Source of the DNA: JBQTKD01 sp052386455
GTDB lineage: Bacteria; Actinomycetota; Actinomycetes; Sporichthyales; Sporichthyaceae
DNA: 53,991 nucleotides
Direction of reading: 5' to 3'
NCBI GenBank assembly: GCA_052386455.1
Contig: JBQTKD010000024.1
Span: forward strand, 1-53,991
Shown: positions 43,983-52,946 of the stretch, in pieces
Numbering within the stretch: position 1 is the stretch's first letter
How the letters are laid out: every line of letters starts with the position of its first letter
The notes under the pieces: model-generated
The model's input: only the letters and a program-made list of their open reading frames with translations
What the model was told of the DNA's origin: nothing
Databases searched by the model: none
Made by a program: the position numbers and the translations under genes

Positions 43983-44894
43983 ATGACCGCCTCCATCACC
44001 ACCCCGCGCAAGCCCGCACCGGAGCGCGAAGTCACCGCGAACCGGCTGCTGGAGAGCTCCGCGCGGCACTCGTTCGACCCGCTGACCGAGATCGACTGGG
44101 ACGCTCCGCCGGTGCCGGGCCTGCCCTACATGCCGTTCGAGCACGTGACCCTGTACGGGACGTCGCTGTGGGACGAGCTCTCCGAGGACCAGCGGATCGA
44201 GCTCTCCAAGCACGAAATCGTGAGCGGCATGTCCGTCGGCCTGTGGTTCGAGGTCATCCTCATGCAGCTGCTGGCCCGCTACGTCTACGACCTGGACCCG
44301 CGCAGCGCCCACGCTCAGTACGCGCTGACCGAGCTCGGCGACGAGACCCGGCACTCGATCATGTTCGCCAAGGTGTCCGCGACCCTGGACACCCCGCTGT
44401 ACCGGCCGGCTCGGCTCACCCACGAGGTCTCGCGCATCGCGAAGGCGACGCTCGGCGGGCCGTCGATGTGGGCGGCGATCCTCGTGGCCGAGGAAACCAC
44501 CGACCGCATGCAGCGGGCGATGATGGACGACGAGAACATCCAACCGCTCATCCGCCAGGTCAACCGGATCCACGTCATCGAGGAAGCCCGCCACGTGCGC
44601 TTCGCGCGCGAGGAGGTCACCCGCCTCATGGAGGGGATGGGGCGCCCGAAGCGCGAGCTGCACCGCGGCCTGCTCGCGATCATCGGCTACCTGATCATCG
44701 ACTCGATGGTGGACCCGGCGGTGTACAAGTCCGTCGGCATCGACCCCGCCGTGGGCCGCAAGGCCGCGCTGACCAACCCGCACTACAAGGAGTCCCGCCG
44801 CTGGATGGCCGAGCGTATCGCGGCCTTCCTCAAGGACCAGGACCTCATCGGCGGCCCCTCCACCCTCCTCTGGAAGCGCGGCAACCTGATCTAA
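43983..44894 (+). CDS. AurF-like diiron oxygenase
   Basis: A 303-residue non-haem diiron protein of the AurF (p-aminobenzoate N-oxygenase) family. Iron ligands are expected in SKHEIVSGMSVGLWFE, ELGDETRHSIMF (E-x-x-x-E-x-x-H-like), AEETTDRMQRAM and HVIEEARHVRFAREE. Such enzymes oxidise amines or hydroxylate small substrates using two electrons from a reductase. AGAAGG lies before the ATG at 43983. The next gene, one base downstream, encodes a flavin reductase, the likely electron donor. Expression is probably controlled by the divergent TetR protein through two operators. Confidence 0.9.
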   Translation: MTASITTPRKPAPEREVTANRLLESSARHSFDPLTEIDWDAPPVPGLPYMPFEHVTLYGTSLWDELSEDQRIELSKHEIVSGMSVGLWFEVILMQLLARYVYDLDPRSAHAQYALTELGDETRHSIMFAKVSATLDTPLYRPARLTHEVSRIAKATLGGPSMWAAILVAEETTDRMQRAMMDDENIQPLIRQVNRIHVIEEARHVRFAREEVTRLMEGMGRPKRELHRGLLAIIGYLIIDSMVDPAVYKSVGIDPAVGRKAALTNPHYKESRRWMAERIAAFLKDQDLIGGPSTLLWKRGNLI

Positions 44895-44895
44895 C

Positions 44896-45690
44896 GTGAG
44901 GCCCGTGTATGGACGGGTGCGAGAAACGCGACGGATCAGCCGCAGCATGCTGCGGGTCGAGTTCGACGGCGAAGGCCTGACGGGCTTCGACCCGGCGGGT
45001 TGGACCGACGCCTACATCAACGCGTCCTTCCCGCCCGCCGACTTTCCCCTCGCGATCCCCTTCGATCCCAACGAGGCCAAGGCCCTGCCCGCCGAACAGC
45101 GACCGGCGGCACGGCGGTACTCCGTGCGGCACTGGGACCCCGAGGCAGGCGTGCTCACCCTCGACTTCGTCGTCCACGGCGATAGCGGGGTTGCCGGGCC
45201 GTGGGCGCTGCGCGCGCAGCCCGGCGACCTCCTCCAGTTCAACCCGCCGAGCGGCGGCTACCGGCCCGACCCGGCCGCCGACTGGCATCTGATGGTCGGC
45301 GACGAGAGCGCTTTGCCGGCCATCGGCGCCTCGCTGGCGGTCCTGCCGGCCGATGCGACGGTCTACGCGTTCCTCGAGGTCGACGGCGACGAGGACCATC
45401 TCGAGCTCCCGACCGACGCGACGCTCCACCTGAGGTGGCTACACCGGCAGGCACCCGGCAACCTGCTGCTCGAGGCGTTGAAGTCGTTCGCTCGCCCCGC
45501 GGGGCGCGTGCACGCGTTCGTGCACGGCGAGGCCGTCGACAACCGCGAGCTGCGGCGCTACCTCCTGACCGACTGGGCCATCCCCCGGGCCGACATCTCC
45601 GTCTCGCCGTACTGGCGCCGGGGCGACACCGACGAGTCGTGGCGGAAGATCCGCAAGGCCTGGCTGGCCGACGTCGAGCACGACGTCTAG
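44896..45690 (+). CDS. Siderophore-interacting-protein (SIP)-type FAD reductase
   Basis: A 264-residue flavoprotein of the SIP / ferric-siderophore reductase family. RRISRSMLRVEFDGEGLTGF begins the FAD-binding barrel, ARRYSVRHWDPEAGVLTLDF contains the R-x-Y-S flavin motif with HGDSGVAGPWALRAQPGDLL, and HLMVGDESALPAIGASLAVL starts the NADPH domain. The C-terminal SPYWRRGDTDESWRKIRKAW is the typical SIP end. Because the gene is one base behind the AurF-like gene and no siderophore genes are near, it most likely supplies electrons to that oxygenase (inference). GTG start. Confidence 0.9.
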   Translation: MRPVYGRVRETRRISRSMLRVEFDGEGLTGFDPAGWTDAYINASFPPADFPLAIPFDPNEAKALPAEQRPAARRYSVRHWDPEAGVLTLDFVVHGDSGVAGPWALRAQPGDLLQFNPPSGGYRPDPAADWHLMVGDESALPAIGASLAVLPADATVYAFLEVDGDEDHLELPTDATLHLRWLHRQAPGNLLLEALKSFARPAGRVHAFVHGEAVDNRELRRYLLTDWAIPRADISVSPYWRRGDTDESWRKIRKAWLADVEHDV

Positions 45691-45714
45691 CGAGCATCTG
45701 GGACACTCTCGTCC

Positions 45715-46161
45715 GTGTCCGAGGAAACCGAGTCGTTCGCCCCCGCGCAGATGCAGCGGCTGGCAAGTTCCGTACCGTGGACGCTGGTCGCCCTGGTGCT
45801 CATCTACGGCGGCCTTGCCGGCGACGAGGCCAAGGACAAGATCATCGGCTTCGGCGGCGCCGCGCTGGCGATGGTGGTGTCCTTCCGCGCGGCCAAGATG
45901 CGGCTGGTGCTCGACGGCGACGAGGTACTCATCGTCGGATGGCTGAAGGCCCGTCGGATCCCGTGGTCGGACGTCGACCGCTTCGTGCTCAACACGAAGG
46001 GCCTGGCGGTGAAGACGCGCGGCGGCATCGAGGAGTCCGTCCCCGCGTTCGCGATGGGCGGCTGGATCCTCAAGAGCATCCGCAACAGCATGCAGGCGGA
46101 CCTTCAGCAGACCCTCGAGAAGGCGGAGCGGTACCGCCGGCGGGTCCGCCGGGAAAGGTGA
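45715..46161 (+). CDS. PH domain-containing membrane protein
   Basis: A 148-residue protein with a hydrophobic hairpin (VPWTLVALVLIYGGLAGD and IIGFGGAALAMVVSF) and then a bacterial PH-like domain (MRLVLDGDEVLIVGWLKARR, IPWSDVDRFVLNTKGLAVKT). A basic tail (RYRRRVRRER) ends it. Function is unknown; the family is common in actinobacteria. The GTG at 45715 has weak promoter-like GACACT seven bases upstream and no Shine-Dalgarno. Confidence 0.85.
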   Translation: MSEETESFAPAQMQRLASSVPWTLVALVLIYGGLAGDEAKDKIIGFGGAALAMVVSFRAAKMRLVLDGDEVLIVGWLKARRIPWSDVDRFVLNTKGLAVKTRGGIEESVPAFAMGGWILKSIRNSMQADLQQTLEKAERYRRRVRRER

Positions 46162-46239
46162 AAGACACAGTCATGTTTGTGCTTTTTACACAGACACGCT
46201 GATTGCGCCCGCCCTACCGTCGACGCGGGGAGGGCTCGT

Positions 46240-46821
46240 ATGTCTGCAATGACGCGGCTGGCCGTCGTGGGGGCGGCGGTGCTGTTGGCCACAACTGCAT
46301 GCGGTACCGCACAAGATTCGGCCGGGGATGCCCCTGCGCCGTCTCAGGCTGCGGTACAGGAACCGGCTGCCGTCGACCCGTACGCGTGGACCGACGTCGA
46401 CTACCAGGACTACCGCGCGGCGGCCCTGGCGGTACCGATCAGCACGGATCTGCTGGTCGCTCCCGCCGCGCTCACCCAGAGCCTGGACACGCTCTGCCAC
46501 ACCGACCCCGCGGGCTTCGCCCAACTGCTGACGGAGCACCAGGCCCGCGCACAGGCGGACTCCTCGGACACCGAGGTCGCCAAGCACCTCGGCGAGGAGG
46601 TCGGGCTGCGCCTCGGGATGGCCTGTCCCCAGCGCATGGGCGACTGGCTGACCGCGCAACGGGACGCCGAACCCACGGAGGACTCGACCACTGCGGCGGA
46701 GGGCAGCGAGCGATCCACGGTGGAGAGCCCGCAGGAGGTCGAGGGCGAGAAGCTGCCCGAGAACCCGTACGTGGACTCCGAAGACGAGCCCATGTCGATC
46801 GGCGGGGCCGGCGGGTCCTGA
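46240..46821 (+). CDS. Small lipoprotein of unknown function
   Basis: A 193-residue protein. The signal MSAMTRLAVVGAAVLLATTA ends in a lipobox TTAC with Cys21. The mature part has a short helical domain (YRAAALAVPISTDLLVAPAA, SLDTLCHTDPAGFAQLLTEH, LGEEVGLRLGMACPQRMGDW) with two cysteines, then a Ser/Glu-rich acidic tail. No enzyme motif. GGGGAGGG lies seven bases before the ATG at 46240. It ends seven bases before the stop of the convergent selO gene. Confidence 0.83.
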   Translation: MSAMTRLAVVGAAVLLATTACGTAQDSAGDAPAPSQAAVQEPAAVDPYAWTDVDYQDYRAAALAVPISTDLLVAPAALTQSLDTLCHTDPAGFAQLLTEHQARAQADSSDTEVAKHLGEEVGLRLGMACPQRMGDWLTAQRDAEPTEDSTTAAEGSERSTVESPQEVEGEKLPENPYVDSEDEPMSIGGAGGS

Positions 46822-46828
46822 CCCGCTG

Positions 46829-48301
46829 TCAGGTTCCGCAGAAGGTGCGGTAGCGCCCGAAGTTCTCCGGCGGTCCCTCGGCGTAGCGAGCCAGGCCCGG
46901 CCGGGCGTTGAACGGGTCGGAGATCGCGTCCAGCAGCGCGTGCGTTGGCGCCAGGTCCCCGGCGGCGGCCGCGGCCAGCGCCTCCTCGACGAGGTGGTTG
47001 CGCGGAATGTAGGCCGGGTTCACGCGGTCCATCGCCGCGGCGGCCTCGGCCTCTCCGATCCCCGCCGCCGCCAGCGCCGCACGCCACCGGACCAGCCAGG
47101 CGTCCAGTGCCGTCGGGTCGACGAACTCCGCGTGCGCGTACATGTCCTCCCCGCGCAGCACGTCGGACAGCGAGCGGAAGCTGCGGGTGAAGTCTTTGCC
47201 GACGAGCAGGCCGAGCAGGTCCTGCACCAGGTCGGTGTCGGCGGACAGGGGGAGGCCGATCTTCGCGTAGAGACGTTCGTTGAACGCGTGCTCGAAGCGC
47301 GGCGCGAACTCGTCGAGCGCCTTGGTCGCCATCTCGACGCCGGCGTCCTGGTCGGCGGCCAGCAGCGGCAGCAGCGCCTCCGCGAGCCGGCTCAGGTTCC
47401 ACAGAGTGATCGGCGGCTGGTTGCCGTAGGAGTACCGCCCGGTCTCGTCGATCGAGGAGAACACCGCCCTGGTGTCGAACAGGTCCATGAACGCGCACGG
47501 CCCGTAGTCGATGGTCTCGCCGGACAGCGTCACGTTGTCGGTGTTGAGAACGCCGTGCACGAACCCGATCGACATCCACGACGCCACGAGCGACGCCTGG
47601 ACGGAGATCACCGCGTCCAACAGTGCAAGCGCGGGCACCTCGGCCTGCGCGGCCGCGGGGTGGTGCCGGGCGATCGCATGGTCGACCAGCCGTTTGAGCA
47701 GCATGGAGTCCTCGTGGGCCCGCGCGTACTGCACGCTCCCGACCCGCAAGTGCGAGGAAGCGGTACGGACCAGCACCGCACCCGGCAACATCCCGGTGTC
47801 CCGGGCGATCTCCTCACCGGTGGCGACCACTGCGAGCGAACGCGTCGTCGGAATGCGCAAGGCCTGCATGGCCTCGGAGATCAGGTACTCGCGCAGCATC
47901 GGGCCGACTGCCGCCCGCCCGTCCCCGCCACGGGAGAACGGGGTGCGACCGGAGCCCTTCAGGTGCAGGTCGACCCGGCGCCCGTCCGGAGCGATCACCT
48001 CGCCGAGCAGCCACGCACGCCCGTCGCCGAGCCGCGGCGAGTACCCGCCGAACTGGTGCCCCGCGTACGCCTGGGCGATCGCCGCGGCCCCCTCGGGAAC
48101 CTCGTTGCCGACGAGCACCGCGACGCCCGCGTCGCTGCGCAGCGCCTCGGCGTCCAGTCCGAGCTCCGCCGCCAGTGCGTCGTTGAACAGCAGCAGGCGC
48201 GGCTCGCGCGAGGTGCGCGGCCTGAAGGGCACGAACAGCCCCGGCAGGTCGCGCACGAAGGAGTTGTCGAAGGCGAAGGCGGGCGTCGTCGCGACGGTCA
48301 T
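46829..48301 (-). CDS. selO: Protein adenylyltransferase SelO (YdiU/UPF0061)
   Basis: A pseudokinase-fold enzyme that AMPylates Ser, Thr and Tyr residues of redox proteins. It has 490 residues. Family motifs: AYAGHQFGGYSPRLGDGRAW, LHLKGSGRTPFSRGGDGRAA, SEAMQALRIPTTRSLAVVAT, FVHGVLNTDNVTLSGETIDY (metal-binding Asn/Asp) and the C-terminal RYRTFCGT, with Cys in the place of the eukaryotic selenocysteine. On the minus strand TAGGGT lies six bases before the ATG, predicting a leaderless transcript. It is independent of its neighbours. Confidence 0.95.
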   Translation of the reverse strand: MTVATTPAFAFDNSFVRDLPGLFVPFRPRTSREPRLLLFNDALAAELGLDAEALRSDAGVAVLVGNEVPEGAAAIAQAYAGHQFGGYSPRLGDGRAWLLGEVIAPDGRRVDLHLKGSGRTPFSRGGDGRAAVGPMLREYLISEAMQALRIPTTRSLAVVATGEEIARDTGMLPGAVLVRTASSHLRVGSVQYARAHEDSMLLKRLVDHAIARHHPAAAQAEVPALALLDAVISVQASLVASWMSIGFVHGVLNTDNVTLSGETIDYGPCAFMDLFDTRAVFSSIDETGRYSYGNQPPITLWNLSRLAEALLPLLAADQDAGVEMATKALDEFAPRFEHAFNERLYAKIGLPLSADTDLVQDLLGLLVGKDFTRSFRSLSDVLRGEDMYAHAEFVDPTALDAWLVRWRAALAAAGIGEAEAAAAMDRVNPAYIPRNHLVEEALAAAAAGDLAPTHALLDAISDPFNARPGLARYAEGPPENFGRYRTFCGT

Positions 48302-48307
48302 CCTTGG

Positions 48308-48313
48308 ACCCTA
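48308..48313 (-). promoter_or_regulatory. Leaderless-type -10 element of selO
   Basis: TAGGGT on the minus strand, six bases, ATG at 48301. Confidence 0.55.
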
Positions 48314-48414
48314 GCCAGAGCGCGCCGGCCGCCGCCGACCCTGCTGTGTCGCACCGAACACCCGGTGCCGGAACCGTCGCTGTTCGAGGGTCGTTCAGGT
48401 GGCGTCCAGGCCGC

Positions 48415-48420
48415 TACTGT
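48415..48420 (+). promoter_or_regulatory. Predicted -10 element of the TRAP transporter operon
   Basis: TACTGT; transcription would start near 48427, giving a leader of about 28 bases with GGGAGG before the GTG at 48455. The -35 is not obvious. Confidence 0.4.
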
Positions 48421-48454
48421 GACGGCCCGTCGGATACGACGGAACGGGAGGCTC

Positions 48455-50458
48455 GTGGGGCGGTTGGGGCGCACCGGTGACACCGCTGCGCTCGAGGCCG
48501 AACCTCCGCCGGCCCCGGACTCCGAGGACCTGCCCACCGAGGACGCCGAACGCAGTTCGCGGCGCCTGTCCGGCACTCCGGGCCTGCTCGTCGGCGCCGG
48601 CGCGCTGGGCGTCACGCTCTTCGCACTGCACCAGGCCTACCGCCCGCTCGCGCAGGGCTCGCAGTACTACCTCGTGCTGTTCCTCGCCGGTTCGCTGCCG
48701 CTGGTGTTTCTCGCCTACGGCCCGCGGGCGAAGGCCTCGGCCCGTCCCTCGCCGCTGGACTGGGTGTTGGCCGCCGTCGCGTTCGGGGTGTGCGCCTACC
48801 CCGTCGCGCCGTGGCCCGGCGGCGGGTACGACGACTTCCTGGACCGGCAGGGCCGGCTCAATGGAACGGACACCCTCGCCGGACTGGTCCTGCTGCTGCT
48901 GATCCTGGAAGGTGTTCGGCGCACCGCGGGGATGGTGCTGCCCGTCATCTGCCTCGCGTTTCTGGCGTACGGGTACTACGGCGGTTCCCTGCCGCAGTCC
49001 TGGCCCGTCGCGCACGCGGGGCTGGACGTCGATCAGATCGTCGACGCGCTCTACAACTCCGGCAGCGGCTTCTTCGGAACGCCGCTGGACGTGGCCGGCA
49101 CGTTCATCGTGCTGTTCAGCCTCTACGGCGCCGTGCTCGCCGCCTCCGGCGCCGGCGCGTTCTTCGTCGACCTCTCGGCGGCGATCTTCCGCCGCTCGCG
49201 CAGCGCCGCCGCCCGATCGACGGTCACCGCCGGGCTGCTGCTGGGCACCGTTTCGGGCAGCGGCACGGCCACCGCGGTCACCGTCGGCTCGACGACCTGG
49301 CCGGTGCTGCGCCGCGCCGGGTACAGCCCGGAGCGCGCGGCGGGAATGCTCGCGGCGTCCGGCGTGGGCGCGATCCTGTCGCCACCGACGTTGGGGGCGG
49401 CCGCGTTCATCGTGGCGGAGTACGTCGGGGTCTCCTACCTGACGGTCGTCGGGTGGGCGCTGATTCCGGCGCTCCTGTACTACCTGGGCATCGGCGTCGC
49501 CGTCGAACTGGACGCCCGACGCACCGTGCACGCGGCGGCGGCGATGCCCGCGGTTCCGTGGGCGCGGGTGCTGCGCCGCAGCCACCACCTCGCCTCGCTG
49601 ATCGTCGTGGTCGTGCTGCTGGTGTCGGGCGCGACGGTGACCCGCTCGGTGCTGTGGGGCACGGCGGTCGCGTTCGCGTCCTCGTTCCTCGAGCCGGGGC
49701 ACGCCCTGACGCCCCGTCGGCTGCTGAAGGTCGGCGCGGACACGACCCTCGGCATGCTCGCGGTGACCGCCGTGTGTGCGTCGGCCGGCGTCATCACGGC
49801 CATCACCACCAAGACCGGACTGGGCGGGCAGGTGTCCTCGCTCGTCGTCGACGGCGCGGAACTGTTCGGCGACGCGCCTGTCGTGGTGCTGACGGTGACG
49901 GCGCTGCTGTCCGCGTTCGCGCTCGTGCTGCTCGGGCTCGCGGTGCCCGTGACGGCGTCGTTCATCATCGGCTGGGCGGTGATCGGCCCCGCGCTGCTCG
50001 CGCTCGACGTGCCCGCGCCGGCCGTGGCGATGTTCGTCTTCTACTTCTCGGTGCTCTCCGAGGTGACCCCGCCGACGGCGCTGGCCGCGGTGGGTGCGTG
50101 CGCGGTGACCGGCGGGCGGCCGATGCCCGCGATGGTGGCCGCGCTGCGCTACGCCCTGCCCGCGTTCGTGGTGCCGCTGGCGATCGTCTGCTCCGCACGC
50201 GGGGAGTACCTGCTGGGCCGTGGCCCGCTCGCGGGGACCGTGCTCGTCCTGCTCGCCGCCGTCGCGGCGATCGTGGCGCTGGCCATCGCGGTGGGGCCGG
50301 TCTCCCGCACCACCCGCCTGCCCGCCACACTCGCCGTGCCCTGCCTGCTCAGCTTCTCCCCCGTTGCCGCGGGCGCCGGCGCGCTGTTCCTGCTCGTCGC
50401 GGTGGCGGCCCTGCGCACCGACCGTTCCACTGCTCCCGTCTCCGGAGGTCCTGCATGA
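48455..50458 (+). CDS. TRAP transporter fused permease (TAXI type)
   Basis: A 667-residue membrane protein joining the small and large subunits of a TRAP transporter (DctQ-like and DctM-like) as in TAXI systems. An acidic 50-residue N-terminal tail precedes about 16 or more hydrophobic helices. DctM-type motifs include GLLLGTVSGSGTATAVTVGS, MLAASGVGAILSPPTLGAAA and FVFYFSVLSEVTPPTALAAV. TRAP systems use an ion gradient and a periplasmic or extracellular binding protein to import organic acids. The GTG at 48455 follows GGGAGG; the open frame extends far upstream as a shadow. The stop overlaps the first binding-protein gene (ATGA). Confidence 0.93.
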   Translation: MGRLGRTGDTAALEAEPPPAPDSEDLPTEDAERSSRRLSGTPGLLVGAGALGVTLFALHQAYRPLAQGSQYYLVLFLAGSLPLVFLAYGPRAKASARPSPLDWVLAAVAFGVCAYPVAPWPGGGYDDFLDRQGRLNGTDTLAGLVLLLLILEGVRRTAGMVLPVICLAFLAYGYYGGSLPQSWPVAHAGLDVDQIVDALYNSGSGFFGTPLDVAGTFIVLFSLYGAVLAASGAGAFFVDLSAAIFRRSRSAAARSTVTAGLLLGTVSGSGTATAVTVGSTTWPVLRRAGYSPERAAGMLAASGVGAILSPPTLGAAAFIVAEYVGVSYLTVVGWALIPALLYYLGIGVAVELDARRTVHAAAAMPAVPWARVLRRSHHLASLIVVVVLLVSGATVTRSVLWGTAVAFASSFLEPGHALTPRRLLKVGADTTLGMLAVTAVCASAGVITAITTKTGLGGQVSSLVVDGAELFGDAPVVVLTVTALLSAFALVLLGLAVPVTASFIIGWAVIGPALLALDVPAPAVAMFVFYFSVLSEVTPPTALAAVGACAVTGGRPMPAMVAALRYALPAFVVPLAIVCSARGEYLLGRGPLAGTVLVLLAAVAAIVALAIAVGPVSRTTRLPATLAVPCLLSFSPVAAGAGALFLLVAVAALRTDRSTAPVSGGPA

Positions 50459-51525
50459 TCCCGCTCGTCCGTCGTGGCTCGCCGGCTGCGGTGGCCGCGC
50501 TGGCCGTTCTCGGCCTGGCCGCGTGTGGCGGCAACACCGCGAAGCAGGCGGCGGCGACCTCCGCCCCGGCGCAGGGCGACATCGCGTGCGCCGCGTCCGC
50601 GGGCACGCGCCTCGGCGTGGCCACCGGCAACACCACCGGCGTCTTCTACGGCGTGGGGAACGCCTTCGCCCAGCAGGTCGAGGCCCTGACGGGTGGTCAG
50701 GTGAAGCTGACCGTCGCCGAAACCGGCGGCTCGGTGCAGAACATCGAGCAGCTCGTCGCCGGGGACTACCAGGTCGCGTTCGCGTTCGCGGACAACGCCG
50801 CGGACGCCGTGGCCGGCACCGGGCCGTTCGAGGGGAAGCCCCAGCCGGTGCGCGCCGTCGCCCGCGTGCACAACGGCTACGCGCAGATGGTGGTGCGCAC
50901 GGCCGCGAACATCTCCACCCTCGCCGATCTGAAGGGCAAGCGGGTCTCCACCGGTTCGCCGAAGTCCGGGACGGAGAACGTCGGGCGGCGCATCCTGACC
51001 GCCGCGGGCCTGAACCCGGACTCCGACGTGGCGACGCAGCGCCTGGACCTCACCAAGACCGTGGACGGGATGAAGGACGGCACGCTGGACGCGATGTTCT
51101 TCTCCGGTGGACTGCCGACCCCGGCGATCACCGACCTGCTGACCGCGGCCGGGGACAAGGTCGCCTTCCTCGACGTGTCCTCGGTGCTGCCGAAGCTGCA
51201 GGAGATCTCGAGCGCGTACAAGGCGGGAACGATCCCGGAGGCGATCTACGGAAGGCCGGAGATCCCGACGATCGTGGTTCCGAACCTCGTACTCGTCCGC
51301 GAGGACGCCGACGCGAACCTGGCCTGCGTGCTCACCCGAGCCGTCCTGGAACGCGCGGGCGACATGGCCGTGGTGAACGCGGCGTCGAAGGACATCGCCG
51401 TGTCGCTCGTCGGGGACACTGCTCCGGTACCGCTGCATCGCGGTTCGGAGAAGGCGCTGACCCTGCCGGTGCCCACGTCCACCCCCGTCCCGTCCACGAC
51501 CCCGTCTGCGGAGGCCGGCCCATGA
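50455..51525 (+). CDS. TAXI family TRAP transporter solute-binding protein 1
   Basis: A 356-residue lipoprotein. The signal ends in a lipobox LAAC with Cys24 (AVLGLAACGGNTAKQ). The binding domain has GVATGNTTGVFYGVGNAFAQ, TGGSVQNIEQLVAGDYQVAF and LKGKRVSTGSPKSGTENVGR, typical of TAXI proteins. The last 20 residues are Pro/Thr/Ser-rich. It shares long identical nucleotide stretches with the next gene, showing tandem duplication. The ATG overlaps the permease stop, after GGAGG. Confidence 0.92.
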   Translation: MIPLVRRGSPAAVAALAVLGLAACGGNTAKQAAATSAPAQGDIACAASAGTRLGVATGNTTGVFYGVGNAFAQQVEALTGGQVKLTVAETGGSVQNIEQLVAGDYQVAFAFADNAADAVAGTGPFEGKPQPVRAVARVHNGYAQMVVRTAANISTLADLKGKRVSTGSPKSGTENVGRRILTAAGLNPDSDVATQRLDLTKTVDGMKDGTLDAMFFSGGLPTPAITDLLTAAGDKVAFLDVSSVLPKLQEISSAYKAGTIPEAIYGRPEIPTIVVPNLVLVREDADANLACVLTRAVLERAGDMAVVNAASKDIAVSLVGDTAPVPLHRGSEKALTLPVPTSTPVPSTTPSAEAGP

Positions 51526-52703
51526 GGAACTCTCGATACGCGTTGCTCGCCACTGCCTCGCTGGTGGCGCTGGCCGGATGCGGCGGCAACACCGCCAAGC
51601 AGCCGGCGGCCGCCGATCCCGCGCCGACCTCGGCGGGCGATTCCTGCACGCCCGCCACCGACCAGCGCCTCGCGCTGGCCACCGGCAACGCGACCGGCGT
51701 GTACTTCGCGCTCGGCACGGCGCTGGCCGAACAGGTCGCGCAGGCCACCGGCAACAAGATCCGGGTGACGGCAGCCGAGACCGGCGCGTCGGTGCAGAAC
51801 ATCGAGCAGCTCGTCGCCGGGGACTACCAGGTCGCGTTCTCGCTGCTGGACACCGCCTCCGACGCCCTCGCCGGCAGGGGCGCGTTCGAGGGCAAGCCCG
51901 CCTCGATCGCGGCGATCGCGCGCACGCACACCAACTACACCCACGTCGTGGTGCGCAAGGCCGCGAAGATCGCCTCGCTCGCCGACCTGAAGGGCAAGCG
52001 GGTGTCGACCGGCTCGCCGAAGTCCGGGACCGAGGTCATCGCCAACCGCCTGCTCGAGGCTGCCGGCCTCAATCCCGACTCCGACGTTCAGACGCAGCGC
52101 CTCGACCTGACCAAGACCGTCGACGGCATGAAGAGCGGCCAGATCGACGCGCTGTTCTGGTCCGGCGGGCTGCCCACCCCAGGCATCAAGGAGATGCTGC
52201 TGACGGCGAAGGACGACTACTCCTTCCTCGACGTGACCGGCGAACTCGTCGACCTGCAAAAGCTCTCCCCCGCCTACCAGGCCGGCTCGATCCCCGCGGG
52301 AACCTACGTCGACGCCGCCCCCGCCATTGCGACGATCGTGGTGCCGAACGTGCTGCTGGTGCGCCCCGACCTGGCCGCGCCCACAGCCTGCGCGCTCACC
52401 AAGGCGCTGCTGGACCGGCGCACCGAGCTTGCCGCCGTCAACGCCGCGGCGAAGGAGCTCGACCCGGCCCGCGTCGGCGCCACCTCGCCCATCCCCCTGC
52501 ACCCCGGCGCCGCCGAGGCCATCGCCGCCGCCGGCGGCTCCACCGCTGCGCCCTCCCCGGCGGCCACCGCCTCGGCGACCCCGAGCACCACCCCCACCCC
52601 GACCGCCACCCCGACGGGGACCGCGACCGGCAGCCCCAGCGCCACCCCCACGTCCGGCGGCCTCGGCGTCTCCGCGGACCTCAACCTGCCCGGAACCAAC
52701 TAA
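51522..52703 (+). CDS. TAXI family TRAP transporter solute-binding protein 2
   Basis: A 393-residue paralogue of the preceding protein: same lipobox LAGC, same VSTGSPKSGTEVIANRLLEA and DLTKTVDGMKSGQIDALFWS segments, but a different substrate-facing surface in places (GVYFALGTALAEQVAQATGN). The C-terminal 60 residues are a low-complexity Ser/Thr/Pro/Ala tail (ATPSTTPTPTATPTGTATGS) longer than in copy 1, perhaps a wall spacer. ATGA overlap with copy 1. One permease therefore serves two binding proteins. Confidence 0.92.
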   Translation: MRNSRYALLATASLVALAGCGGNTAKQPAAADPAPTSAGDSCTPATDQRLALATGNATGVYFALGTALAEQVAQATGNKIRVTAAETGASVQNIEQLVAGDYQVAFSLLDTASDALAGRGAFEGKPASIAAIARTHTNYTHVVVRKAAKIASLADLKGKRVSTGSPKSGTEVIANRLLEAAGLNPDSDVQTQRLDLTKTVDGMKSGQIDALFWSGGLPTPGIKEMLLTAKDDYSFLDVTGELVDLQKLSPAYQAGSIPAGTYVDAAPAIATIVVPNVLLVRPDLAAPTACALTKALLDRRTELAAVNAAAKELDPARVGATSPIPLHPGAAEAIAAAGGSTAAPSPAATASATPSTTPTPTATPTGTATGSPSATPTSGGLGVSADLNLPGTN

Positions 52704-52753
52704 CCGGCCGCCGACCCAGCCGATAGGATGCGGCGCAGCGTCTTCGGGCGCTC

Positions 52754-52827
52754 GCGGGTGTAGTTCAATGGCAGAACAGCAGCTTCCCAAGCTGCTAGTG
52801 CGAGTTCGATTCTCGTCACCCGCTCCA
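52754..52827 (+). tRNA. tRNA-Gly (anticodon CCC)
   Basis: GCGGGTG pairs with CACCCGC. The anticodon arm CAGCTTCCCAAGCTG shows CCC at 52786-52788, decoding GGG. The T-arm contains GAGTTCGATTCTC and the 3' CCA is encoded (52825-52827). Confidence 0.95.
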
Positions 52828-52862
52828 CCGATGCCGCCGCAGGCGCCGTCCCGACGACCCCC

Positions 52863-52929
52863 GAGCACAGAAGCAACGGGTGGTGCGCCGCGCGGACCGA
52901 ACGTCGTCTCCGCTGGTGCTTCTGTGTTC
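52863..52929. terminator. Long-loop inverted repeat after tRNA-Gly
   Basis: GAGCACAGAAGCA (52863-52875) pairs with TGCTTCTGTGTTC (52917-52929, one G-T pair) across 41 bases. It lies between the tRNA and the convergent lipoprotein gene and may act as a transcription end or be a small repeat. There is no T-run. Confidence 0.35.
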
Positions 52930-52946
52930 TCCAGCCGCGGGGTTTC

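Noticed and set aside
46940..48454. Open frame upstream of the TRAP permease
   Set aside because: Antisense shadow of selO; permease sequence and ribosome binding site begin at 48455.
52754..52827. Possible island junction at tRNA-Gly
   Set aside because: No repeated tRNA end, integrase or phage genes seen in the following 1.1 kb, although the region is gene-poor.
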